The notes under the pieces are model-generated. The model had not been told where the DNA came from. It saw nothing but the letters and a program-made list of their open reading frames with translations, and did no database searches. From Achromobacter dolens (GTDB lineage Bacteria; Pseudomonadota; Gammaproteobacteria; Burkholderiales; Burkholderiaceae_B), in the NCBI RefSeq assembly GCF_902859745.1, contig NZ_CADIJW010000045.1, positions 1 through 48,893 on the forward strand: a stretch of DNA of 48,893 bases, read 5' to 3'. Every line of letters begins with the position of its first letter. The stretch's first letter is position 1. The translations under genes were made by a program, and so were the position numbers. Positions 8,871 through 17,214 of this stretch are shown piece after piece.

Positions 8871-8895
8871 ACTTAGTTGCAAACAAACAATAAGT
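8871..8895 (+). promoter_or_regulatory. Putative NrtR operator 1
   Basis: An imperfect inverted repeat, ACTTAGTT, 9 bases, CAATAAGT. It covers the likely -35 region of the prs-nadV promoter. The left arm is identical to that of operator 2, 42 bp downstream, and the arm spacing is the same. Assignment to NrtR is inferred from position; I could not compare it with a binding-site matrix. Confidence 0.55.
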
Positions 8896-8906
8896 AGGCT
8901 TATACT
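8877..8906 (+). promoter_or_regulatory. Putative sigma-70 promoter of prs-nadV
   Basis: TTGCAA (8877-8882) and TATACT (8901-8906) with an 18 bp spacer. This AT-rich segment stands out between GC-rich genes. The -35 lies inside operator 1, and the expected start point falls at operator 2, so a protein bound at either site should block transcription. Confidence 0.5.
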
Positions 8907-8912
8907 TGCCTC

Positions 8913-8937
8913 ACTTAGTTTTAATTTGCCACTAAGG
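8913..8937 (+). promoter_or_regulatory. Putative NrtR operator 2
   Basis: An inverted repeat, ACTTAGTT, 9 bases, CACTAAGG, with CTTAGT/ACTAAG as a perfect 6 bp core on each arm. It sits at the predicted transcription start and just before the prs ribosome-binding site. It is offset 42 bp, about four helical turns, from operator 1. Confidence 0.6.
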
Positions 8938-8944
8938 CCAAATC

Positions 8945-9895
8945 ATGTTCACCCTCACCGCGGTAGTAGCAGGACAACGCCACACCGATACGCCCAGCGC
9001 GTTCGTATTCCCCGGCGGCGAAAGCCAGGTCACCGTGCCCGCTGCCTTGCAGGCCCGCGCCGACGCGGCCAGCGAATTCCGCATCCACGCCCTGCTGAAG
9101 TCGGCCGACGACGTCATGCAGTTGCTGCTGCTGACCGACGCGCTGCGCCGCCTGAACCCGGCCGCGCCCGTGCACCTGGACCTGCCCTACGTGCCCTACG
9201 CCCGCCAGGACCGCGTCTGCAATCCGGGCGAGGCGCTCGGCGCGGCGGTGTTCTGCAAGCTGATCAACGACCAGCAATACGCCACCGTCACCGTGGTCGA
9301 ACCGCACAGCGACGTCACCCCCGCCCTGCTGCAACGCGTCCGCGTCATCGACGCCGCCGCCTTCATGAAGAACGCGCTGGCCAACCCCGCCTTTGCCAAC
9401 GGCGTCACCCTGATGGCGCCCGACGCCGGCGCCCGCAAGCGCGTGCAGGCCCTGGCCAAAAAGCTGGGCGTGGCCGACGTGCGCTACGCCGAAAAAGTCC
9501 GCGACCCGCAAACCGGCCGCATCACCGAAACCCGCGTGCCCGACGACATCCCCGCGCAACCGGTGCTGGTGGTCGACGACATCTGCGACGGCGGCCGCAC
9601 CTTCCTGGAACTGGCCGCCGCCCTGCGCGACAAGACCGACCAGCCGCTCTATCTGTACGTCACCCACGGCCTTTTCAGCAAAGGCTTCGTCGAACTGAAT
9701 GCCCGCTACGCCGGGATCTACACCGCCTATGACTGGACCGCCAGCGAAGGCGCCGGCGCGCCAGTCGTGGTCAACACGATCCAGGGCGCCGACGCCACCG
9801 CGCCGGTCAACACAATCTGCGCCGCCAGCGCCCCCGCCCCCACCAACACGATCAAAGCCGCCAGCGCCCCCGCGCTCGCCACCCCGGCCAACTGA
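8945..9895 (+). CDS. prs: Ribose-phosphate pyrophosphokinase (PRPP synthetase)
   Basis: Makes PRPP from ribose 5-phosphate and ATP. The visible family features are the N-terminal FPGGESQV segment, the flexible loop region LPYVPYARQDRVC, and the PRPP-binding loop VLVVDDICDGGRTF near residues 202-215. At 316 residues it is of normal length, but it looks like the divergent Prs type paired with NadV rather than housekeeping Prs. The last 40 or so residues form an unusual Ala/Pro-rich tail with three NTI-containing repeats. The next gene, nadV, starts 22 bp downstream and consumes PRPP, so this Prs probably feeds NAD salvage. Confidence 0.93.
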   Translation: MFTLTAVVAGQRHTDTPSAFVFPGGESQVTVPAALQARADAASEFRIHALLKSADDVMQLLLLTDALRRLNPAAPVHLDLPYVPYARQDRVCNPGEALGAAVFCKLINDQQYATVTVVEPHSDVTPALLQRVRVIDAAAFMKNALANPAFANGVTLMAPDAGARKRVQALAKKLGVADVRYAEKVRDPQTGRITETRVPDDIPAQPVLVVDDICDGGRTFLELAAALRDKTDQPLYLYVTHGLFSKGFVELNARYAGIYTAYDWTASEGAGAPVVVNTIQGADATAPVNTICAASAPAPTNTIKAASAPALATPAN

Positions 9896-9917
9896 ACCTC
9901 AAGCAGGAGTCCCCACC

Positions 9918-11606
9918 ATGAACGCCTCCATCCCTGCCAAGAACGGCATCAACCCCTTGCTGCAAGCCGACTTCTACAAGACCGGCCACCCCTTCCAGTA
10001 CCCCAGGGGCACCAACAAGATCCTGGCCAACTTCACCCCGCGCTCGGCCCGGCTGGCGCCGGTGCTGCCCGAACTGTTCGACAACAAGATCGTCTGGTTC
10101 GGCCTGCAAGGCTTCATCAAGGAAATCCTGATCGACCTGTTCAACCGCGAATTCTTCGGCAAGCCCGCCGGTGCCGCCGTGCGCCAGTACCAGCGCCGCG
10201 TCGACAACGCGCTGGGCAAGGGCGCGGTCACCGTCGATCACCTGCAGGCGCTGTACGAGCTGGGCTATCTGCCGCTGGAAATCCGTTCCCTGCCCGAAGG
10301 CGCCCGCGTCGACATCCGCGTGCCGCCCGTCACCTTCGTCAACACCAGGCCCGAATTCGCCTGGCTGGTCACCTACATCGAAACGCTGTTCAGTTGCGAA
10401 TCGTGGAAGCCGTCCACCGTGGCCACCATCGCCTTCGAATACCGCAAGCTCCTGACCTACTTCGCCCGCCTGACCGGCAGCCCGATGGACTTCGTCAACT
10501 GGCAGGGCCACGACTTCTCGATGCGCGGCATGTCCGGCCTGTACGACGCCCGCAAGAGCGGCGCCGGCCACCTGCTGTCGTTCACCGGCACCGACACCAT
10601 TCCCGCCATCGACTACCTGGAAGACCTGTACGGCGCCGATTCCGACCGCGAACTGGTCGGCGGCTCGGTGCCCGCGACCGAACACTCGGTCATGTGCCTG
10701 GGCAGCAAGGAAGGCGAAATCGAAACCATCCGCCGCCTGGTCACGCAGGTCTATCCGGCCGGCATCGTGTCGGTGGTGTCGGACACCTGGGACTTCTGGC
10801 AAGTGGTCACCGACTTCGCCGCCGCATTGAAGTCGGAAATCCTGGCGCGCCAGCCTGATCCCTTCGGCAACGCCAAGGTCGTGTTCCGCCCCGACTCCGG
10901 CGATCCCGTGAAGATCCTGACCGGCTACTTCTGCACCGACGTGCCCAGTGTGGAAGACGCCGCAGCCCTGGCCGCCGCCCGCCGCGACGGATTCGAAGCC
11001 GTGCGGGATATCGAGACCGGCCGCTACTGGCGCCTGGACGACGACGCCCGCGCCAGCCAGGCGCTGCGCGAGGCCGAAGTCAACGGCGCGGTGCAATGCC
11101 TGTGGAACATCTTCGGCGGCGTGGTGACCGAGCGCGGCTACAAGCTGCTGGACCCGCACGTCGGCCTGATCTACGGAGATTCGATCACCCTGGCGCGTGG
11201 CCGCGACATCCTGGTGCGGCTGGAGAAAAAGGGCTTCGCGTCGGGCAACGTGGTCCTGGGCATCGGCTCATACACCTATCAATACCTGACCCGCGACAGC
11301 TTCGGCTGGGCGCTGAAGGCGACGTATGCCGAGGTCGACGGCGAACCGCAGGAACTGGTGAAGGACCCGGTCACCGACTCCGGCGTGAAGCGGTCGGCCA
11401 AGGGCTTGTTGCGGGTCGATGAGACAGCGACGGGGTATGTGTTGCACGACCAGCAGACGCCGGAGCAGGCGGCCGGCGGCGCGCTGGTGCCGGTGTTCCG
11501 GGATGGGGTTCTGCTGGTGGAGCAGGATCTGGCGCAGATCCGGGAACGGTTGCAGGGGTCGTGGGTTTGTCCGGAGCCGGGGAGCATTGATTGGGGACGG
11601 CGTTGA
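9918..11606 (+). CDS. nadV: Nicotinamide phosphoribosyltransferase NadV
   Basis: This 562-residue enzyme converts nicotinamide plus PRPP to nicotinamide mononucleotide, one step in NAD salvage that bypasses deamidation. Family motifs are NPLLQADFYKTGHPFQYP at the start, SWKPSTVATIAFEYRK, NWQGHDFSMRGMSG, FRPDSGDP (phosphate/PRPP binding), LIYGDSIT and GIGSYTYQYLTRDSFGWALKA, all as in human NAMPT. It is longer than typical NAMPT (about 490). The ATG at 9918 has CAGGAGT eight bases upstream; the frame is open further upstream but overlaps prs. It is cotranscribed with prs and likely repressed by NrtR when NAD or ADP-ribose levels signal sufficiency. Confidence 0.95.
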   Translation: MNASIPAKNGINPLLQADFYKTGHPFQYPRGTNKILANFTPRSARLAPVLPELFDNKIVWFGLQGFIKEILIDLFNREFFGKPAGAAVRQYQRRVDNALGKGAVTVDHLQALYELGYLPLEIRSLPEGARVDIRVPPVTFVNTRPEFAWLVTYIETLFSCESWKPSTVATIAFEYRKLLTYFARLTGSPMDFVNWQGHDFSMRGMSGLYDARKSGAGHLLSFTGTDTIPAIDYLEDLYGADSDRELVGGSVPATEHSVMCLGSKEGEIETIRRLVTQVYPAGIVSVVSDTWDFWQVVTDFAAALKSEILARQPDPFGNAKVVFRPDSGDPVKILTGYFCTDVPSVEDAAALAAARRDGFEAVRDIETGRYWRLDDDARASQALREAEVNGAVQCLWNIFGGVVTERGYKLLDPHVGLIYGDSITLARGRDILVRLEKKGFASGNVVLGIGSYTYQYLTRDSFGWALKATYAEVDGEPQELVKDPVTDSGVKRSAKGLLRVDETATGYVLHDQQTPEQAAGGALVPVFRDGVLLVEQDLAQIRERLQGSWVCPEPGSIDWGRR

Positions 11607-12116
11607 TGAGGCATACGAAGCAGCTGGGATTTCGTCCTCCACCGCTCGATGAACCAGCGCGTTACGAGCCGTCGTCTCACCTGCAGGACTAGTTTCCAGT
11701 ACCGCCGCCCTGCTGGCGGCGGGCGCCCGTTCTATAGCGCACGGCCAGCGACGCGAGATACCTGTTGCCGGAGGTGCTGATCAATGCCTGCCGGTTCGGC
11801 CCCTCGATGGCGTCGCGCAAGGAAGATGGGACGCTGCCTTACGCTTGGCGCTATCTCGCCTGGGACTTCCCCAATGCATCCGTCTATCGACGGCATCAGC
11901 TGCAACTTGGGAACTCACGCCGCTCCCATATTCGGATTTAACCAATATGGTTACGTATGGCATTTATTTGCAGTGTATATTTACGCGTCATTCTCCATTC
12001 GGCCATTTGAGGTTTCACGTCAGACATCGTGACGATCTTAATCGGCGTTCCTTCCGGAATATCCGATTGGCCGATCGAGACCTGCATTTCACTATCACCT
12101 CACAATAAAACTGGAT
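11607..12116. other. Intergenic region with a probable minus-strand gene remnant
   Basis: GC content falls through this stretch. A minus-strand frame ending at 11689 reads SLRDAIEGPNRQALISTSGN and then RYLASLAVRYRTGA before a Gly-rich end. It looks like the C-terminus of a real protein but is cut by stop codons upstream at about 11840, so it is probably a remnant. A perfect hairpin CCGCCGCC/GGCGGCGG (11702-11722, 5-base loop) lies in it; it has no T-run, so a terminator for nadV is uncertain. Nothing else is supported. Confidence 0.4.
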
Positions 12117-12512
12117 ATGAAAAAGACGATAGCGCGCGCATGCATCTCCCTTATCACTCTTGCAACCCTTGGCACGACTTCCGCCTGGGCTCAAGAACTG
12201 ACTATTCCCCAAAAGAATGCCGTGCGCTCGGCCAAGCAATACCTCAGTTTTTCCGGATTCTCACGCAGTGGCTTGATTCAGCAGCTGTCGTCCGACGCGG
12301 GTGACGGATACAAGGTTGCGGATGCCACAATCGCGGTGGACAGCCTCAAGGTGGATTGGAACAAGCAGGCCGCCCGATCCGCACAAAATTATGTGGATAT
12401 GACGGGTTTTTCGTGCAAAGGCCTGATCCAGCAGTTGTCGTCGAGCGCAGGCGACCGGTACACCAAGAGCGAAGCGACCTACGGCGCCAAGGCCGTGGGC
12501 GTGTGCGAATAA
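12117..12512 (+). CDS. Ltp-like exported protein with two tandem repeats
   Basis: This 131-residue protein has a clear Sec signal peptide (MKKTIARACISLITL..., cleavage expected after AWA at residue 25). Two copies of a roughly 45-residue repeat follow, each with the pattern (N/K)xAxRSAxxYxxxxGFSxxGLIQQLSS(D/S)AGDxYxxxxATxAxxxx. This matches the Ltp (host cell surface-exposed lipoprotein) repeat, known from phage-encoded superinfection-exclusion lipoproteins of Gram-positive phages and found in many exported proteins of unknown role. No lipobox Cys is present, so it is probably periplasmic. GC is lower than its neighbours. The last residues include a lone Cys (GVCE). Confidence 0.75.
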   Translation: MKKTIARACISLITLATLGTTSAWAQELTIPQKNAVRSAKQYLSFSGFSRSGLIQQLSSDAGDGYKVADATIAVDSLKVDWNKQAARSAQNYVDMTGFSCKGLIQQLSSSAGDRYTKSEATYGAKAVGVCE

Positions 12513-12559
12513 ATAGCGGGCCCCCGGGAGGCTCATCACGATCCAGGCAGTGGTGCCAA

Positions 12560-12868
12560 CTATGGGTTGGTGAACAGCCTCCCCTGCAAGTTCTTCCACA
12601 GATGCGTGGCGATGCTTGCCCATATCAGCGCCAAAAATCCAATGCAAAAGAGCGCAGCGAAACAAGCAAGCGCCTTCCAGTAAAAAGGACCATAGCGATC
12701 AAATTCAGTGATGAAAATTTCACCGAACTCCATCGTCTTCTTGCTCCAGAACCAAGCCAGGGCAGCCGAACCCATCGTAGCGATCACTACCAACCAGCCG
12801 GGAAATTCTGCGAGGCTATAGCGCCGCCGATTCTTGAAGAACGCTTTCACAGTAGACATGCAGCCCAT
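12560..12868 (-). CDS. Small two-pass membrane protein of unknown function
   Basis: A 102-residue protein with two hydrophobic segments, about residues 23-41 (FPGWLVVIATMGSAALAWFW) and 63-88 (YWKALACFAALFCIGFLALIW). The N-terminus is basic (KAFFKNRRRY), which predicts a cytoplasmic N-terminus. The ATG at 12868 is chosen because AGGAGG lies six bases upstream; the longest frame starts 26 codons earlier without such a site. It converges with the Ltp-like gene. Lower GC than the flanks suggests the two arrived together. I do not recognise a family. Confidence 0.6.
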   Translation of the reverse strand: MGCMSTVKAFFKNRRRYSLAEFPGWLVVIATMGSAALAWFWSKKTMEFGEIFITEFDRYGPFYWKALACFAALFCIGFLALIWASIATHLWKNLQGRLFTNP

Positions 12869-13082
12869 AATTCCTCCTGAGCTCAGTAGATGAATAAAGC
12901 GGAGTGAAGCCCCAGTTTGTAGTCTAATCACCAGAGATATTGTCAAGCCCCGATCGCGCGCATGGCCAGCACTGTCTTAACGGTCAGAAGAAAATGCGTC
13001 TGCAACGTGACCGCAGGCGCCAGAAAAATTGCTTGTTCTTTTGGAATACACTGCGGTAGCCGTCCATGCCACCGATTGAAGT

Positions 13083-14043
13083 TCAAGCGGACCGCACCGC
13101 CGGCGGCACATGCGGCAGAAACGCCCCCGCCACCTCGAACGCGCATTCCTCCCGCGCAATATCGATCACCCGCGACACCACCGGATTGACGATGCTCTTC
13201 TTGTGCACCGCGTAGTAATTGATTGTCGGCAGATCCGGCTGGACATCCAGCTGGCACAGCGCCCCGCGCTCGACCAGCGGCGCGAAATACGCCCCGGGCA
13301 AGTAACTGATGCCCAGCCCCAACATCGTCAGCTGCGCCATCATGCCCAGGCTGTTTGCAGGTCAGCACCCGCTTGACCGACAGGCCCTGCTCGGCGAACC
13401 AGGCATCGTACAGATGCGACAGCGCCGAATTGGTCGGCTGTGAGATCACCGGGTACGGCGCCAGGTCCTGCGGCGCCAGCCTTGCCGAGAAATCGATGTC
13501 CAGCGACGGGCTGGCCATCCAGACGTTGGTCACCGCGCCCAGATGGACGCAGTCGTATTGATAGCTCCAGAACGGCCCCGGCATGATGGCCAGGTCCAAC
13601 TGGTCCTGCTCCAGCCGCTCATACAGCGTGATGCCGCCATCGATCTCGGGCATCAACTGCACCTTGGGATAGCGCAGGCTGATCTGGTTGACCAGCCGCG
13701 CCAGCCAGGTCATGCCGACCAGCTCGGTCACGCCCAGCCGCACCACGCCCTCGAAACTGGCCGGGTCGGCCATGTTCTGCACGATGCGGCTGTTCAGGTC
13801 CAGCATCTCGCGCGCCAGCTCGAACAGCTTGCGGCCCTGCGCCGTCAGCACCAGCTTCTTGGCGCGGCGCTCGAACAGCGGCGCGCCGGCGAAGGCTTCG
13901 AGTTCCCCTACCCGCTTGGCGACCGCCGACTGGGTGGTGTGCAGCTTGCGCGAGGACGCGCTGAAGCTGCCCAGTTCCGAGCTCCAGTAGAACGCCTCCA
14001 ACTGTTTGAGGGTGTACATCGCGGCGGTGGACGTGAAATGCAT
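13083..14043 (-). pseudogene. LysR-family regulator interrupted by a 1-bp frameshift
   Basis: Residues 1-230 form a normal LysR protein (YTLKQLEAFYWSSELGSFSASSRKLHTTQSAVAKRV), then the frame breaks. Reading one base out restores the expected continuation LGMMAQLTMLGLGISYLPGAYFAPLVERG to a stop at 13083. The break lies in an A-run (TTT on the plus strand, 13354-13356): ACCTGCAAACAG reads correctly if one A is removed, giving TCNSLGMM. Repaired, the protein is about 319 residues, the usual LysR length. It is downstream of, and on the same strand as, the amino-acid importer operon and may have regulated it. A sequencing error in the homopolymer is as likely as a real mutation. Confidence 0.85.
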
Positions 14044-14135
14044 GAAGAACCCTCACATTATCGTCGACAGGCGCGCGGCTGCGCGCCGTCCGGTCCACAA
14101 GGAACGCCGGGCGGACGGCAGGCTCCGCGCCCGCA

Positions 14136-14870
14136 CTACCCCCGCGGATGCAGGATATCCGCCAGAAACCGCTGCGCCCGCGGATGCCGCGGCGCGCTGA
14201 AGAAGCGTTCCGGCGTATCCATTTCCAGGATCTCGCCCGCATCCATGAACACCACCCGGTCGCACACGTCCCGCGCGAACCCCATCTCGTGCGTCACGCA
14301 GACCATGGTCATGCCGTCCTTGGCCAGGCCCTTCATCACCTGCAGCACCTCGCCCACCATCTCCGGGTCGAGCGCGCTGGTGGGCTCGTCGAACAGCATC
14401 ACCGGCGGTTGCAGCGCCAGCGCCCGGGCGATCGCCACGCGCTGCTGCTGGCCGCCCGACAGCGAACCGGGATAGGCGTCGATCTTGTGCTCCAGCCCCA
14501 CCCGCGCCAATAGCTGGCGCGCCAGCTCGGTGGCCTGCTTGCGCGGCTGCTTGCGGATGTTGACCGGCGCGAACACCACGTTGTCCAGCACGCTCATGTG
14601 CGGAAACAGGTTGAACTGCTGGAACACGAAACCGATCTTCTGGCGCAGCGCGTTCAGGTTGACGCCCTTGCCGTAGATGTCGGCGTCGTCGATCAGGATG
14701 CGGCCCTTCTCGATGGGTTCCAGCCGGTTGATGGTGCGGATCATGGTGGACTTGCCCGAGCCCGACGGCCCGCACACCACCAGCACCTCGCCGCGCGCGA
14801 CCGACAGGTCCACGTCCTTCAGGACGTGATGCACGCCGTACCATTTGTTGACTTTCTCAAGCTTGATCAT
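14136..14870 (-). CDS. Polar amino-acid ABC transporter, ATP-binding protein
   Basis: A 244-residue ATPase of the GlnQ/HisP type. Walker A is GPSGSGKST near residue 34, the Q-loop is [10 protein letters not shown], the signature is LSGGQQQR, Walker B is [12 protein letters not shown], and the switch is [10 protein letters not shown]. It powers the importer formed by the two permeases encoded just upstream in the operon. The ATG at 14870 follows GGAATTCATC. The gene starts 62 bp after the second permease and is the last transport gene before the broken LysR gene. Confidence 0.95.
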   Translation of the reverse strand: MIKLEKVNKWYGVHHVLKDVDLSVARGEVLVVCGPSGSGKSTMIRTINRLEPIEKGRILIDDADIYGKGVNLNALRQKIGFVFQQFNLFPHMSVLDNVVFAPVNIRKQPRKQATELARQLLARVGLEHKIDAYPGSLSGGQQQRVAIARALALQPPVMLFDEPTSALDPEMVGEVLQVMKGLAKDGMTMVCVTHEMGFARDVCDRVVFMDAGEILEMDTPERFFSAPRHPRAQRFLADILHPRG

Positions 14871-14932
14871 GATGAATTCCGATAAGCGCCGGCTCAGGGC
14901 CTGTTCACGCTAAAAGGGGCCTCGCACGGGCC

Positions 14933-15622
14933 CTAGGCCATGGCGCGCTGGCGGCGGATGCGCAGGTCCAGCCAGGACAGGCCGCGGCTCAGGCTGAAGC
15001 ACACCAGGAAATAGATGATGGCCAGGATGCCGAACACCTGCAGCGGCTTGGTCAGCACCAGGTTGTTGACCTGGTTGGCGGCAAACGTCAGTTCGTTCAC
15101 GCTGATCACATACCCCAGCGAGGTCTCCTTGATGGTCGAGACGAACTGGCTGGTCATGCTGGGCAGCACGTTGAACAGCGCCTGCGGCAGCACCACCCGG
15201 CGCATCGTCGTCCAGTAGCCCACGCCCAGCGAGCGCGACGCCTCGATCTGGCCGCGCGGCACCGCCTCGATGCCCGAGCGGATCACCTCCGACAGATAGG
15301 CGCTCTCGTACACCACCAGCGCCGCGATCAGCGTCCAGAAGCCGCTGATCACCTGCCCCGTCAGCTTCGGAATGACGAAGTACGCCCAGAAGATCAGCAT
15401 CAGCAGCGGCATGCCGCGCACCACGTTGACCAGCGTCTTGCTGGCCACGCGCAGCCAGCCAAACGGACTGACCCGCGCCAGCGCGATGGCCAGCGCCAGC
15501 GGCAGCGACAGCGCCAGGCCGCACAACGCCAGGATCAGCGTCAGCGCCAGGCCGCCGAGCGGCCCATTGGGGTATTGGCCGACCAGCAGCGTCGGCCAGT
15601 ATTGCGACAGGAGATCAAGCAC
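14933..15622 (-). CDS. Polar amino-acid ABC transporter permease (second)
   Basis: A 229-residue inner-membrane permease of the HisM/GltK type. Several hydrophobic segments are visible, along with the EAA-loop region (ESAYLSEVIRSGIEAVPRGQIEASRSLGVG) that docks the ATPase. Its start overlaps the end of the upstream permease by 8 bp, so the two are translationally coupled and should form the heterodimeric channel. The C-terminus reads SLSRGLSWLDLRIRRQ as in this family. Confidence 0.94.
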   Translation of the reverse strand: MLDLLSQYWPTLLVGQYPNGPLGGLALTLILALCGLALSLPLALAIALARVSPFGWLRVASKTLVNVVRGMPLLMLIFWAYFVIPKLTGQVISGFWTLIAALVVYESAYLSEVIRSGIEAVPRGQIEASRSLGVGYWTTMRRVVLPQALFNVLPSMTSQFVSTIKETSLGYVISVNELTFAANQVNNLVLTKPLQVFGILAIIYFLVCFSLSRGLSWLDLRIRRQRAMA

Positions 15623-16304
15623 CGTGGCCTCCCCGGTTCAGGCGGTAGCGCGCATAGATGCGCGAGCCGATCAGCATGATGAGGAAGGATCCCAACAGAT
15701 ACATGAGGGTCGCCGCGCCAAACGTGGCGAAGGTGCGGTAGGTCTCGTTCTCGATCTCGCGCGCCTGGTAGGTCAGCTCCATCACGCCGATGGCCATGGC
15801 CACGCTGGTGTTCTTGAACAGCAGCAAGGCGCGGCCCACCAGCGGCGGGATGGAAATCCGCACCGCCTGCGGCACGATCACGAAGCGCATGCATTGCAGA
15901 TAGCTGGCGCCCAGCGCCCGGGCCGCCTCGAACTGCGTGCCAGGAATGGCGCGCAGCCCGCTGCGGATATCCTCGGCGATATAGGCGGCCGACCCCAGCG
16001 CCAGCGCGATCGCCGCCAGCGACATCTCGGCGTTGTGCTGGTACAGCCACATCCGGAAACCCTCCGGCAGCAGCTCGGGCATGCCGAAGTACCAGAACAG
16101 CACCTGCACCAGCAGCGGCACGTTGCGGTGGTATTCCACATAGGCGTCGACCAGCCAGCGGCACGGCGCCAGGTTGGTGGCGCGCACCACGACCAACGTC
16201 ACCGCGATCGTGAACGCCATCACCCAGGACACCAGGAACAACTGCAGCGTCACCACCATGCCGCTGGCCAGCAACTGGTATTGCGAAGCGTCAAGTAGGC
16301 TCAT
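15615..16304 (-). CDS. Polar amino-acid ABC transporter permease (first)
   Basis: A 229-residue permease of the GltJ/HisQ type. The N-terminus (YQLLASGMVVTLQLFLVSW) contains the Thr-rich signature that opens these permeases, and the EAA loop reads AAYIAEDIRSGLRAIPGTQFEAARALGAS. The insert AEMSLAAIALALGSAAYIAEDIR is typical of the acidic/polar amino-acid subgroup. It lies 16 bp downstream of the binding-protein gene and overlaps the next permease. Confidence 0.94.
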   Translation of the reverse strand: MSLLDASQYQLLASGMVVTLQLFLVSWVMAFTIAVTLVVVRATNLAPCRWLVDAYVEYHRNVPLLVQVLFWYFGMPELLPEGFRMWLYQHNAEMSLAAIALALGSAAYIAEDIRSGLRAIPGTQFEAARALGASYLQCMRFVIVPQAVRISIPPLVGRALLLFKNTSVAMAIGVMELTYQAREIENETYRTFATFGAATLMYLLGSFLIMLIGSRIYARYRLNRGGHGA

Positions 16305-16320
16305 TGCGCGGTACCGGCGT

Positions 16321-17142
16321 TCAGCCCGCGATGGGGCCGATCTTGAAACCGCGTTCGAGCTTGTACGGCGTCTGCGCGCCGAACCACTTGTCGAACAGCT
16401 GCGCGGCCACGCCCGAGCTTTCCGCCTCGTCCAGCGCCTGGTTCACCACCGCCAGCATGCCCGGCTCCGACTTGCGCACGCCCAGGCCCCACGGCTCGTC
16501 GAACACCGACTTGGCGATCACGCTGACCGGCGCCGTCGGCGGGCTTTGCAGCACCAGGCGCACCAGCACCAGTTCCGACGCGAACTGCGCATCCACCTTC
16601 TTCTGCTGCAGGGCCAGATACGTGGCCGAGCTGTCGCCGTAGCCGATCACCTGCGACTTATCAAGAATGCGCTTGATCTCGCGCTCCGAACTGGAACCCT
16701 TGGTCGCGCCGATGCGGCGGCCGTTCAGCGACTCGATCGTGTCCAGTCCGGAATCCTTGCGCACCAGCAGCTTCTGCGGGCTGACGTAGTACGCGTGGCT
16801 GAAAGCGATCTGCTGGGCGCGGTCCGGCGAATAGCCCAGGTTCGCCGCCAGGATATCGACGCGGCCCTCGTTCAGCTCCGGCACGCGCGCCGCCACCGAC
16901 AGCAGCTTGTAGCTGATCTTCACGCCCAGCTTGTCGGCCACCAGCTTGCACACGTCCACGTCATAGCCCACCAGTTGGCGCGTCGTCGCGTCCTGGAAGC
17001 TGAACGGCTGCGACGTGCCCAGCGTGCCGCAGATCAATTCGCCCCGGGCCTTGATGTCCGCGACCTGGTCGGCGCGGGCGCCAGCGCCCAGCGACAACGC
17101 GGCCAGGCCCAGGCAGGCGGCGATAAGTGAATGGCGTTTCAT
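16321..17142 (-). CDS. Periplasmic amino-acid-binding protein of the ABC importer
   Basis: A 273-residue family-3 solute-binding protein. The ATG at 17142 is chosen because GGGGAATCACC precedes it and a signal peptide follows (KRHSLIAACLGLAALSLGAGARA, cleavage before DQ). The mature protein starts VADIKARGELICGTLGTSQPFSFQD, and contains GYDVDVCKLVADKLG and LGYSPDRAQQIAFSHAYY, the usual ligand-contact segments. Family relatives bind glutamate, aspartate or related polar amino acids. The upstream aminotransferase and RraA-like genes hint at an unusual substrate. The ligand itself cannot be read from sequence. Confidence 0.92.
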   Translation of the reverse strand: MKRHSLIAACLGLAALSLGAGARADQVADIKARGELICGTLGTSQPFSFQDATTRQLVGYDVDVCKLVADKLGVKISYKLLSVAARVPELNEGRVDILAANLGYSPDRAQQIAFSHAYYVSPQKLLVRKDSGLDTIESLNGRRIGATKGSSSEREIKRILDKSQVIGYGDSSATYLALQQKKVDAQFASELVLVRLVLQSPPTAPVSVIAKSVFDEPWGLGVRKSEPGMLAVVNQALDEAESSGVAAQLFDKWFGAQTPYKLERGFKIGPIAG

Positions 17143-17214
17143 GGTGATTCCCCTTGTGTTGTGGTTTGAACAGAAAAACGGAACCGGCCCGCTCGTTGGC
17201 GGGCCCGGGAACAA

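Noticed and set aside
11702-11722. Terminator for nadV
   Set aside because: The hairpin is perfect but has no T-run on either side, and it overlaps a Gly/Arg-rich remnant frame, so termination is not supported.
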